From contig VWZL01000601.1 in assembly GCA_013396915.1 (NCBI GenBank), positions 455,356 to 519,355 on the forward strand: 64,000 nt of DNA, read 5' to 3'. The notes below the pieces were generated by a model. The model saw nothing but the letters and a program-made list of their open reading frames with translations. It was not told the origin of the DNA and searched no databases. This document shows positions 13,808 to 24,765 of this stretch, one piece after another (position 1 is the first letter of the stretch; each line of letters begins with the position of its first letter). The DNA comes from Stercorarius parasiticus. Taxonomy: Eukaryota; Chordata; Aves; Charadriiformes; Stercorariidae. A program made the position numbers and the translations under genes.

Positions 13808-14230
13808 CATAGAATCATTTTGGTTGGAAGAGACCTTTAAGATCTTTGAGCCTAAAGTGAGGGGCAGTCAGGGGCCTATAAGAAAGCTGGGGAGGGGCTG
13901 TTTGCAAGGGCATGTAGCCATAGGACGAGGGGCAATGGTTTGAAACTAGAGGAGGGCAGGTTTAGATGAGACATTAGGAAGAAGTTCTTTACAATGAGGG
14001 TGGTGAGACATTAGCCCAGGTTGCCCAGAGAGGTGGTGGAGGCCCCATCCCTGGGGACATTCAAGGCCAGGCTTGAGGAGGCTCTGAGCAACCTGATCTA
14101 GTGGAAGGTGTCCCTGCTCACTGCAGGGGGCTTGGACTAGATGGCCTTTAGCGGTCCCTTCCAACCCATCACATTCTATGATTCAATGATGAAGGTGCCG
14201 CCTCACCAGTGCTGAGTACAGAGTACAATT
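13808..14230 (-). mobile_element. Older CR1 (minus), split by a plus-strand CR1
   Basis: Bases 13808-13850 are the complement of a CR1 3' end (CATAGAATCATTTTGGTTGG onward). Bases 14191-14230 resemble the complement of a further-upstream CR1 region, where the C-terminal reverse-transcriptase coding sequence meets the 3' UTR (CCGCCTCACCAGTGCTGAGT). Both read minus, and a plus-strand CR1 fills the gap between them. This suggests a minus CR1, already missing about 600 bp internally, into which a second copy inserted. The right-hand piece is short, so its assignment is less certain. Confidence 0.6.
13851..14190 (+). mobile_element. CR1 LINE 3' fragment, nested
   Basis: About 335 bp of CR1 3' sequence reading plus. 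It includes the block encoding the ORF2 C-terminus (GACATTAGGAAGAAGTTCTT, then the GTTGCCCAGAGAGGTGGTGG block), the CTTGGACTAGATGGCC block, and the terminal ATTCTATGATTC repeat at 14174-14185. It is 5'-truncated, as is usual for the family. It lies between two minus-strand CR1 pieces. Confidence 0.9.
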
Positions 14231-17200
14231 CAATTTTCAAGGATGGAGAAGTGAAGAAATAAAGGGCATACCTAAGAAGGAGCTTCCAAAGTTCTAATGA
14301 TATAAGTGTCTGATAAAACGATTGCCTGACTTTTTGTTTAAGACAGGAGGTTTATGGATAAAATGAATTTACGCAATTCCCTGTCAAAACTTGCTAGTCA
14401 GCCTGATACTCTAATTGCATAAATAAGAAGATGAACAAAACAGACGAGTATTTACATTCCGATGTGTACATATCTTAAATGATTACTTGATTTTCTGTGA
14501 GCATCCTGTCAAAATTAAGGCACAGCTGTCGTTGCATGATGAGGAGATTTACAGACAAAAAAAATTTCTTTCAGTGCTGAAACCGGTCGTTATTTAGCAG
14601 AAACTCACTGATTTGTTCCCATACACTTGATGGCACCCTTCTATCTTAAATCATTTCTATGCGATAAATTTATGGATTGAACCCCAGTGAGTGCAAATTG
14701 AGCTAGTTCTTCTGAACTCAAAGACATTTAAGTTTATGCAAATAGAGAATCAGTCTCCGATGCATAAATTTAGTTTATATAGGCAGGATGTACTTTCATT
14801 CATAACTAATAATGAGTGTAAGCCTTTTAAGTAATTTCTAAGTTTCTCAAAGATTGCTGATGATTGAAATCATATCTTAATCAGTACTCAGTCAAAACGA
14901 GAAGGCAGACTGCATGTTCTCAAATTGGTAATTGCCAGATGTAAAGTGTGAAAAGTTAAAAGACTACAAAATCAAATGAAGTTTAACGCAGATACTCTGC
15001 CTCTTGTGTTTCTCAGTACTATTTACAACTATCCGAATAGTCAGTACACGTAGTCTAATAACAGATAAATGGGAAAGCAGTTCTGCAGCTTGCCCTGAGG
15101 AAGAAAACAGAATATAGAAGATAGTGTAAACAGTAATTTTGGTGTCATTGGCTCTACAGTCAAACATCCCTGCCTCACGCTACACTTAGTGGAAAGAACC
15201 AGCCAGCTGAAGTAAGAATAATCACACAAAAAATTGCTAGAAGGAGGTAAAATCCAATCCAAGCTTCTGTGTGGCTCGAGAGTTTAGGAAGAAATTGCAC
15301 GGTTTGTATCAGGTTTCACACTGAACCAATTAAAAACTCAAGAAGTGAAGAAAATAAAATCCCCACTGAAAGAAAAAAAGGATCTGCTTGGCTTTTATGT
15401 CTTTGCAGGCTTTATTTTTTCTTCAATAAAGACCTGAGATTCAGAATTTTGTATGGTTTCTGAGAGAGGAAAACTAAACCTTAGGAACAGATCTCTGAAG
15501 TTACACAATTGTGATAAATTCCTCCAGCTCTCAGCAATCTTTTGGGAAAAAACAAACACGGAGGGATAGACAAAACAACCATCTCCTCTATCTCTGTTCT
15601 TAGTTTCCATTGACTTCTGGGGTTGTTTTCCACCAGATCCCTTTTAATGAGCTCTAACTCTTGGCTCGACTCAAAATGTACTTTTTGGTATTATTTTATA
15701 CTTTAATTACATTTTCTTCTTAATTAGTATTTTCATTTGTTCACAAGCCTGTTGCAACCAGAAGTTTTTCTTGCCTCTTTTTATTAATAACTTCAGTATT
15801 AATTAAGGATTTGGGGGAATAGGGATGATAATAAAAATGAGACTATGAGCTGCAGTTCTGTGGAATCAGCATGTCCTCTAAATGTTCCAGCAAAGGGAGA
15901 GGATTAGGCTAAATTTTGGTTGCAGACTTGCATCTGTATTTGAGCATTGCATTTCTAGGTTTGTAAGGTTTTTTTAGTAAAAAAAAATTGGCTGAAGAGC
16001 AATTGATTGAAAATAATTTTGATTTACTTGAATAAGAATGTCGTATCTTAAAAGATACTACAATTATTTATGCATGGAAAACCACCACAACTGTAGAATG
16101 CAATATTTTACTGTACTGAGTACTTGGAAGGTGCAGTTTCTTTAATGCAACATCTATATAATATAAGTATTACTTCTGTTTATTAGAATCACAAATTTTT
16201 CACAAACCGGAGTGTAAATTTGCCATGTGTTTCTCCTGCAGGTAGGTGAAGTGAATGCTAATAGATTTGTGACATTTACATTGAAATGAATGTGATCAAA
16301 TCAATTCAGAAAACAATGAACTATTCCACTAATTCATGCAAGTGAAATTTGAGCCTTTGTCAGCTTATGTTCTCTCTCATTTTTGACTGTGCCTTAATAC
16401 CTTTGAAATCCAGAGAACCCACAGAGCAGTAAGAGCAGAGGTGGGATCTTTCTAGTCCCATACAGCCAGATTTTTGTCATCCTGCAGCAAAGACAGTCTT
16501 TCAGCACTAGTAGCTACAGTGATAACATGAGAAAGTCGTATACAATTTAGAAAGAACCAAAGTAGCACAAGCGATGTGTATTTAGTGGGGATCCTGGGAG
16601 GCCAGTGATGCCAGATGTGTGCATGGATCAGTAAAGTTACTGAGAAGAGAAGCTCTAAAAAGAATGTACAGACCACACGGCGTTCAGCTGATGTTGCAGT
16701 GCTCCCTAGCAACTGAAAATACTAATAACAGGAGATGTAAGGAACACATTCAAGCACAGTGGTTAGTTGTATACTGTATGTGAAGGGCGTACAGTAAAGC
16801 AATAAAAAAAGAGCCAAAAAATTTCTTCACTTGGTAGAACTAAAATTTCTGCCTCCTGTCAAAGCCAGTTCTTGGGATATATTTTTACAATTACCTTTTT
16901 TACTGCTGAAGTCAAGCTTTTTCTGTCCTGCAGCTCTACTAAAGCACAGTGAATATAACTTGAAATAATAACAAGAGTTTTAAAATTCAGGTTTTAATAT
17001 AATTTATCCCAATTACATTTATTATAGTATAACGTAATCTATAGATAATTTCAATTTATAGTTTAATAATTTTGTTTTATTAAACTAATGAATGTAATAA
17101 TATTCTTCCTAGATACTGCTTTAGTGATACAATTATATATTCTTTTTAATACGCTGTTCAGTACCTCTAAAATATTAAGAAGTGTAGAAAATAGGTCACA

Positions 17201-17468
17201 GAGCAATTTGACCACATAAATAAAGTAATGACATTAGCAAGATGGAGAGAGGGAAGTGTACCCATTAACTTTGTTTACGTGTGTATAAATGAGTAAATGA
17301 TCAGGGCATCTATGTATAAACCTTACCGTGTAAATACATATATGTGTCTATTTTAACCATTCCTGTGTAAAGATTGTGACTTTAGAGTACTGGTGTCAGT
17401 AGAATCATCACTTCTCTTTCTGTTGGTTTTTTTCAAAGTACAGTCTTTTGAAGACAGTGCCTTCTTTT
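14231..17468. other. Unique AT-rich sequence, nothing recognised
   Basis: No mobile-element ends and no coding ORF were recognised. Conserved non-coding elements cannot be excluded by eye. Confidence 0.5.
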
Positions 17469-17690
17469 AGAACCATAGAATCGCCTAGTTTGGAAGGGAC
17501 CTTTCAGATCATCGAGTCCAATCATTAACCTAACTCTGACAAAACCACCACTAAACCATGTCCCTCGGCACCACATCTACACGTCTTTTAAATACCTCCA
17601 GGGACGGTGCCTCAACAACTTCCCTGGGTAGCCCGTTCCAATGGCTGATAACCCTTTCAGTGAAAAAATTTTTCCTAATATCCATCCCAT
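17469..17690 (-). mobile_element. CR1 LINE 3' fragment
   Basis: The left edge is the complement of the CR1 3' end (CCATAGAATCGCCTAGTTTG, then GGACCTTTCAGATCATCGAG). It runs through the 3' UTR to a segment encoding the ORF2 C-terminus (TTTTTCCTAATATCC), where it is 5'-truncated. It appears moderately diverged from the usual consensus. Confidence 0.9.
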
Positions 17691-18221
17691 CAGTGTGCTT
17701 TGTACTGTTTATTCATCCATTAAAGAACTGTGTGTAAAACTCAAAATTCAAGGAAGCTTGCATTAGCAATTAATGAAAAAAATCAATGAGATTTTAAGTA
17801 CATTAAAAGCCTTCTAATGACAAGTCCATGAAATGGCACACTTGGATTAATCATTAATAAGAGACCTGCATTTGTGTTATCAGTTTGCAGTAATGTGATC
17901 TTAAGACTTAGTTAAAAAGAAGTGGAAACAATGTTTGTTTTTACAAATGGATACTGGAAAAAATATTCAGGAAAAAATATTCAGAAAACAATACTGAATG
18001 CCATAAGTATTTAACCTATGCATTTTTCCTCTGTGAAACATACAATGAGACTATAATTTGTGTTCTGTTGTGGAATGAAGCTGAAATGTTCTGTTGAAAT
18101 TTCCTGTGTCAGGAAGAGCGACGTAAATGGGGCTAAGGGCTCTTCTTCAAAGTTCGAATATCTGTGCCTGATGCAGGAAGGGTTTTTTAGTCTGAAAACT
18201 CTGAATCTCACACTGAACAAA
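17691..18221. other. Unique sequence with a short tandem duplication
   Basis: A 14-base unit, GGAAAAAATATTCA, occurs twice at 17956-17983. The remainder shows nothing recognisable, though the LTR fragment beginning at 18222 may extend further left in diverged form. Confidence 0.5.
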
Positions 18222-18330
18222 GGCACGCTGTTTGAAGAATATGCCATTAATTTCAGTTAGTTAGAAGAGGCTTAACTGAAAGGTAAAATTGCTGAAAAGA
18301 AAATTGGTTCTGTTTTACCTCAAACCAGGA
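18222..18330 (-). mobile_element. ERV LTR fragment, related to the LTR at 40 kb
   Basis: This segment aligns by eye over about 110 bp with 39993-40107, the start of the LTR U3 on the minus strand. Shared blocks include TTCAGTTAGTTAGAA, a GTAAAATT.CTGAAA block, and TGTTTTACCTCAAACCAGGA. The right edge falls two bases short of the terminal CA seen in the 40 kb copy. Both lie in the same orientation. Only the 5' part of the LTR is recognisable here, and the rest is deleted or too diverged. Confidence 0.65.
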
Positions 18331-20205
18331 AAAATGTAATGGAGAGCTGGGTGGTAGGAGGCACAACACTTCTTCAGTTTGCATCTAATGGCTAGACTAG
18401 AAGTTAAAATTAAGCTAAACTAAGAACACAATGTAAAAATCAATTGTATATTCACTTTTATTTAACTTCAGGAAGATACCATCTTCTGAATTAAAATTCA
18501 ATTCCTAAAAGGTAAACCTTTGCAGACCTGTATAAAATGGAGTTTATGTATTCCGGGGTATGATTACTTACCAGCTGCCTAACCATTTTCAAGTGGTTTT
18601 CTAATAGATCTGTGCAGGGTGCTATATCTTAAAACTGATTTGTATTGACTCTAATTTAAGACCCTACCAAAAGTCAATGTAATATAATACAAACAACGTA
18701 TCTGGAAATAGTAAGAGGTTTTTGTTAATGGTCCTTCTTGCTTTAGCCCATTTTCCTTGACAGAAATATTCAGAATACAGAGTGAAAAAGTAGAATTCAT
18801 GTTTATAGACAGGAAAAATCCAGAAGACGTAAGTTTATCATCTAAACAGGTATGCTTACAACAATGCACAGGTCTTTGTTCTGGAGAATCTAACCTAGAG
18901 GGATGCTGTGGAGAGGTTTAAGAAACTGTTGGGCTCTACTTCTATGAATCTCCTTGGAACATTTTCAGTTTTGTCGCCAAATACCAATAGAAGTAGGTGT
19001 CTTGACAGCTTTAAAAGTTATGGAGATAGCTCATATTAATAAATTCTACATCCAAAGGCTAACTATATTCTGGTTTCCAGATCTCTTTTCAGTTCTGGCT
19101 CAAAATATCAGCTTTAGATTTCTACCATTTCACATGATGACACGCAAGTTATTTAAGTTGAAATTGGGCTCCGTCAGTTGAAGGAAATCTCAGTTAAATT
19201 TGACCCTTGGTATCAATTGATGGTTCAATGTCCTCGCACAGATTACAACCACTTTAATATTTTAGTAAATTGTTCGCTAAATGAACCATTTTCATATCAG
19301 AAGCATTTGACTGACTTTTTCTATTACTTTAATGCATATTTTATACCTAGCCAGGATTATATATTACTGATTGCTTGACCCAACACCGCCAACTGTATTA
19401 TTATATACTGGAAGCATTTTTCTTTACTAAATTCTTTCCCATTTTTTATAACGTATGCTATGTGATAGAAATAACTAAAAGACAAATGTCAATGGAAATT
19501 TTAATACATTGACAAAAGGGAAAGATAACGATTCAGGTCCTGAATATGCATTACTATCAGTGTCGAAATCATGTCTGCCTAAGCAGGCCTATCTTCAAGG
19601 CTCTTGCTGTAAAAGGCCGTAATACTTTATGATACAACATAATGTCAAAATCATAAGGAGATGGTTTGCAAAAATATAGTCGTCATCTCATCCAGTCTTT
19701 AGAAATATTTGCACTAAATTCTGGGCTCTGTTTTTATAACTCGAGTGTTCAATTTTTAAGATATACATTTTTTTTCTGAAAAAAAACCAACAAAACCAAA
19801 GCCAGCAATCTGGAGGGTGCCTAAACTCTATGGATTAAGGTAGTGTTTAACAAACATTTCTTCCAAAAAGGAGAAAGCTTTCAAAAAAAAAAAAATGCTG
19901 AGTTCAGTATCTGTTACAAATGCTTGGATTTCAATTTTCAATTTGGGATAATACTTCTAATTTGAATGGGATGTAAACCACTAAAAGAAGGTAAGTGAAA
20001 ATTTAATAGAAAAATATTATGAAGTCTTTCACTTCTGGACAAACAGTAATTTGGATAATTCTGAAATGAATCTCTCGGGGTGTTTTTCTGCCTGAGACAT
20101 CGCCTAAAGTGCACCTCCAGGTCAACCTAGAGTAAAAAAGAAGTAGGAAAAGAATAAAATTATACAACAACAACAGAAACAATATTCATGTCAGCATAAC
20201 AGAAC
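18331..20205. other. Unique AT-rich sequence, nothing recognised
   Basis: No mobile-element hallmark or coding potential seen. Confidence 0.55.
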
Positions 20206-20625
20206 AACAGAATAGTTGAGGTTGGAAGGGGCATCTGGAGATTGCCAACACTAGCCCCCCTGCTAAAAGCAGAATCAACTTGATTCCATTTTCCAGGACT
20301 TTGCTCGGTCAAGGTTTAGATATCTCCAAGAACGGAGACTTCACAATCTCTCTGGGCAACCTGTTCTAGTTGTTAGTTTCCAGTCGTCCTCGCAGCCTTG
20401 TCCAGCTGAGTTCTGAATATGTCCAAGGATGGATATTCCCCGACCTGATGGATATTCCCCATCCCTAGTTGGCCAGGACTCCTGATAAATACTTGAAAGT
20501 GGCTTGGTAAGCACTTCCACCAGCTCCCTCAGTACCTTTGACTGGATGTCATCTGGCTCCGTAGACTTCTCTGTGTGTAAGCGGTGTAGCAGATTGCTAC
20601 TGTTTCTGCTTGGATTATGCTCTTG
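20206..20625 (-). mobile_element. Composite CR1 fragments
   Basis: Three minus-strand CR1 segments are joined. Bases 20206-20369 are 3' UTR sequence (TTGAGGTTGGAAGGGGCATC at the left edge). Bases about 20380-20425 look like a second, diverged copy of 3' UTR sequence already present in the first segment. Bases about 20450-20625 match the ORF2 region between endonuclease and reverse transcriptase (AGCTCCCTCAGTACC, then CATCTGGCTCCGTAGACTT). A 14-base unit GATGGATATTCCCC is duplicated near 20425-20460. The sequence between UTR and linker, including most of the reverse transcriptase, is absent. Confidence 0.75.
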
Positions 20626-20640
20626 TATGTTGTAAAGCAC
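20470..20640 (-). pseudogene. CR1 ORF2 linker/RT-N remnant
   Basis: The minus-strand translation carries a diverged form of the CR1 ORF2 segment that links the endonuclease to the reverse transcriptase, including SKVLRELVEVLTKPLSSIYQ. In the family this segment precedes the reverse-transcriptase fingers. The frame has no catalytic residues and joins unrelated UTR sequence on its 3' side, so it is dead. A CR1 origin is well supported by motif spacing; the exact ends are not. Confidence 0.65.
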
Positions 20641-23600
20641 CTGTTTTCAGGGTTGCTAAAAGCTAAAATGTTCTGTCTGGAACAACTTTTATAATATTAA
20701 AGACCATTCTCCATCAGACTGTTTGAAGAGGTTAATGATCTCATTTTTCTTCAGGTTTGGAACATAAGATTTGGAACATAAGATTAACATTTAGCATATA
20801 TTCCCATTAAGGTAGCACCTGATTAAAATTTCTCAGCTGGTATGTCCAGCATGAACCAGAGCGGTCATAAAACTCAAGAGACAGGAAAGAAAATAGCAGC
20901 AGTTTAAATTGGGAGGAAAAGAAGCTCTGTAGGTAAAATAATTCTGCTAGTAAGTAATACACGTAACTTTGTTTAAAATTACTTTACTGATGACAAGCTG
21001 CATAGTTTACATACCATTAGTATTCTTATTTGATCACGTAACACGTGTTGGAAGTATGAAGTAATGTAGTGTGTATTGTACTTGCTCACCTAATTTCTGT
21101 GGCTTGTGCTTGTCTAATTCTAGTGAAAGGATTGAATACATCACAGTAGATAATAGGTAAACATACCACATATTTTATCTATGATGTATTTTTTCTGGCT
21201 TCAGTTGTGTGTCAGCAAGTCATAATCAAACACAGCGTCAACCTGAATTTCACTGTGGACATGCCCTAACTTTCCTGTCAGAGATATTTTTTTCTGAAGC
21301 TTGGGAAAAACTGCATTTTGATCACACATTTAACATATTCCTTAAGACCTGCTCCTTAAGAAGAAACGTTTGGTTTTTTCCAGCTTCTCTGCATCCTTCA
21401 TTCCAAACACAGCATTCAATTTGATTTTTCTGCTCTCTTTTTTCAAATGCTGGAGACTTTTTATTAGATAACCATCACCTTGTCCAGTAAGTGATGCTTC
21501 CTTCCTCCAAACAGAGAAACCTTTCTTAATATCTGTAAACAAACCTTTCTTAATATCTGTAAAATTCTAAATTTTAGGTTGTTTCAAAAGACTCAGATGA
21601 GGAGAAAAGTGTGGGTTTTTTGTCTGGAATATGAGACCTGATTTGGCGCAGCTATTCTTTTTTATTTCTTGGTCTGTAATATTAGCAGGTGTTCCTCCAA
21701 AATAATTTTTTTTCTGTGTTTCATTCTTCATATAAATCATAAAGTACTAATCTCTATCATTCCAATCTTCTAGTATCTCAAATAAATACAAATTAAGATT
21801 AATCGCTCACATACACCAAAAAACCCCAGGTTTTATTTTTTTGGCTAGGTTGTTGAGAACTTGTAAGATTTTCCAATTTCCTTTTCACAGTTTCCTTTTC
21901 AATGAAACCTATTAAGCAAACAAACAAAAAAGGCTTTATTAGTAATTAAAGGGTTTCAACTCACTTTTAATTTCATATACTCCTGCCTTCGGGTCATTTT
22001 GGACATTACTCTAAAAACAGTATCCGTATTTGTTGTGAAGGCAAAGCAGAAGCCTGTTGACCCAGAGAAGTAAAAGTGCACTGAGCAAGACACAATGAAG
22101 ACGCGTGTCCATGGTGCTTACATTAGAATAACATAATCATTGGCACTGTATAAGCATTTTGTAACTTTGTAACACTAATAAGAGCTTAATAAATCCCTAA
22201 GTGGTGTATAGCTATGAATATAATAACTTACATTACAATAGAATAAAATAATGGAATATAATCAGTTTCAATGATTGTTTTTTCTTCAGTTTTCAGCTGA
22301 AAGTATAACTCAATAACTTCAACTTATGCATGAGATTTATCCAAACTAAAAAGTGAGATACGTCCTTCACTAGTTACCTACTATTATTTCAGATACAAGT
22401 AAGAGAGAAACGTAGTTGTAAAAAAAAAAAGCCATAAAGACCTATTCTAGTACACAGTGATAGCGTGAAACTCTATTGATAAATTATAGAATGTAGAGCT
22501 TACATTTCTCAGTACTTCTGACTTTATTTCCACCTAAAGGCAATGTATTTAAAGCTCCTGTGATATTTTAAAGTGGAAAAATGTGATGTACTTGTAGAAG
22601 ACCTGACTCCTCTCACAGTTGGACTTTTTTTATTACGTGAATAAAAGAATTGAAAGAATAAGGCAAATTTTGAGCTCCATCCTATATGAGGGAATGAAGG
22701 AGCAGAAGGAACCATTCATACAAAGAGATCTGCATTTTGCTCCATGATAACTTCCGTGGAATTGCCCTGATTACAATTAATATGAAATGAGAATAAGCTG
22801 GGGCAGTTACCAGGCAAATATATTTGTTTGGAGCTCTTTTGATTTCTGCAGTGCTATACCGATTTACAGTACTTGAAATTCTTAATCCAAGCAAAAAATT
22901 TGTTTGCTTCTGCACCACTTAAAAAAACCCCAAAAACCAGCAACAAACAACCAAAGCCAAGAAAAACTCTGTTCCAAATACTTTGTATGCTCTTTATGGC
23001 AGATTTGAAGATATAAGTGGATTACAACAAGTGGTGAAGCTACACAGATTTGAATAACTGCTTGTCAGCTCAGTTGCCATAATGAAAATTTAAGGTGTTT
23101 GCCATTATTGCCAACATTTAAGGTACTTTATATGAAAGTATTTTATGCCAGAGTTGCTTCCAGCTATGATTTCATCTGGTGAACTGAATTGCCTATTTCA
23201 CTAACGTGACTGCTTGCAATTTTCTGTCCCTTGTCTGAGATACTACTTGGCTTTCCTTGAAACTTAAATTGATGTTTTATGAAAAGCAAATGAGCTATGC
23301 TTCTTCTTTTGGTGGTTTTGTATAGCAGTTCACCTAGTTAATCATAAATCTACCAAGATATCTAAGAGCTTTGCTAGCATCAATGGCATAAAGGAAATTC
23401 ATTAGAAAACGCCCACTAATAAAATTGAAGTGCATGGAAAACCAGCTGAGCATGTCAGAGATTTAATTCTATGATCTTATCAATTTCTTGTTTTTTATAA
23501 TAAAATATCCAAAGTTTGGCAAATAGATCTAAATATTCTCATAATTATTTTGCCTTTGGTACATATTGTTTTCAAGCAGCAATGGAACTCGTATTTCTGA

Positions 23601-23914
23601 GACACACAATTCTTTAGATGCTCATCGGAGTTAAGGTTATAAACACAGTTTTAGATAGATTTTGCAAAAGAAAGTTATCAGTGTCTGTCTGCCTCTCCCA
23701 CAGGATTTGAATAGTTGAATAGTTGTCAAGTAGTTACTACTACTTGAATAGTAACCTTAATAGCAGTAAAGTTTGGCTAATATTTTTAAATGTTCTCAAC
23801 AAAATTATTTTGGTGAGGTTGCACAGATTTTTTTGTCAAATATATATAATATCCTTCATGTTTCATGTAATGACTCTTAAATCCTAAGACTGATACTGGT
23901 AATCAATTCTTAAT
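20626..23914. other. Unique AT-rich sequence with short tandem duplications
   Basis: A 14-base unit TTTGGAACATAAGA is doubled at 20756-20783, and a 24-base unit is doubled at 21517-21564. A perfect 8-bp-stem hairpin (CAAGTAGT/ACTACTTG, 4-nt loop) lies near 23728-23747. No gene or mobile-element end recognised. Confidence 0.5.
21517..21564. repeat. 24-bp tandem duplication
   Basis: A unit beginning AAACCTTTCTTAATATCTGT occurs twice head to tail. The copies differ only at the final base. Confidence 0.9.
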
Positions 23915-24765
23915 CAGTCTCAAGATCGCTGGCCCTTGTCCTCATGGGGGACTTCAACCTACCAGATATCAGCTGGGAACACAACACAGCTGAGAGGGAG
24001 CAGTCTAGGAGGTTCCTGGAGCCTGTTGGGGATAACTTCCTGACACAACTGGTGAGGGAGCCAACCAGGGTAGGTGCCCTACTGGATCTGTTTTTTGTGA
24101 ACAGAAGGACGTATGGGGGATGTGGCGGTTGGAGGCGTCTTGGGCATAGTGACCATGAAATGCTAGAGTTTTCGGTTCTTGGAGAAGCAAGGAGGAGGGT
24201 CAGCAGAACTGCCACCGTGGACTTCCAGAGGGCAGACTTGATGTTTTCGGGAGCCTGCTTGACAGAGTCCCTTGGGAGGCAGTCCTGAAGGGCAAAGGAG
24301 TCCAGGAATGCTGGATGTTTTTCAAGAAGGAAGTCTTTAAGGTGCAGGAGCAGGCTGTCCCCATGTACCGAAAAGCGAGCTGTTGAGGAAAAAGACCGAC
24401 CTGGCTGAACAGAGAGATACGGTTGCAACTCAGGGGAAAAAAGGAGAGTTTATGGCATTTGGAAGAAGGGGCAGGCCACTCATGAAGACTACAAAGATGT
24501 TGTGAGCCTATACAGGGAGAAAATTAGAAGGGCCAAAGCCCAACTGGAACTTAACCTGGCTTTGGATCTTAAGGACAATTTAAAAAGTTTCTACGAATAC
24601 TTTAGTAATAAAAGGAGGACTAAGGAGAATCTCCATCCTTTATTAGATGGGGACGGAAACAGAGTGACCAAGGATGAGGAAAAGACTTACTGCCGCCTTT
24701 GCCTCGGTCTGTAGTAGCAGGACTAGTTGTTCCCTGAGTACCCAGACCCCTGAGGTAGTAGCTTA
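23915..24765 (+). mobile_element. Internal CR1 fragment lacking both ends
   Basis: About 850 bp of CR1 ORF2 DNA reading plus, from the second half of the endonuclease domain to the linker just before the reverse transcriptase. Neither the CR1 5' UTR nor the 3' UTR or terminal repeat is present on either side. The matching linker sequence (CCTTTGCCTCGGTCTGTAGT near 24697) also occurs, as its complement, at the right edge of the CR1 at 33.3 kb, which helps place the end. Loss of the 3' end is atypical for a CR1 insertion and implies a later deletion. Confidence 0.85.
23944..24288 (+). pseudogene. CR1 ORF2 apurinic-type endonuclease remnant
   Basis: The 114-codon frame carries hallmarks of the APE-like endonuclease of CR1 ORF2: MGDFNLPDISWE at residues 1-12, TRVGALLDLFFVN about residues 41-53, and GHSDHEMLEF near residues 67-76. 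In this fold the Asp and Asn of GDFN and the Asp-His of SDH are active-site residues, and they are intact here. The enzyme nicks genomic DNA to prime reverse transcription. The N-terminal half of the domain is missing, and the frame ends at a TGA at 24286-24288. Similarity continues in another frame to about 24765, with YREKIRRAKAQLELNLA in the downstream linker. The Met at residue 1 is internal to the original protein, not a true start. Confidence 0.85.

Noticed and set aside
23910..24428. 172-codon minus-strand frame
   Set aside because: Antisense shadow of the CR1 endonuclease/linker DNA, which is GC-richer and so stays open by chance.
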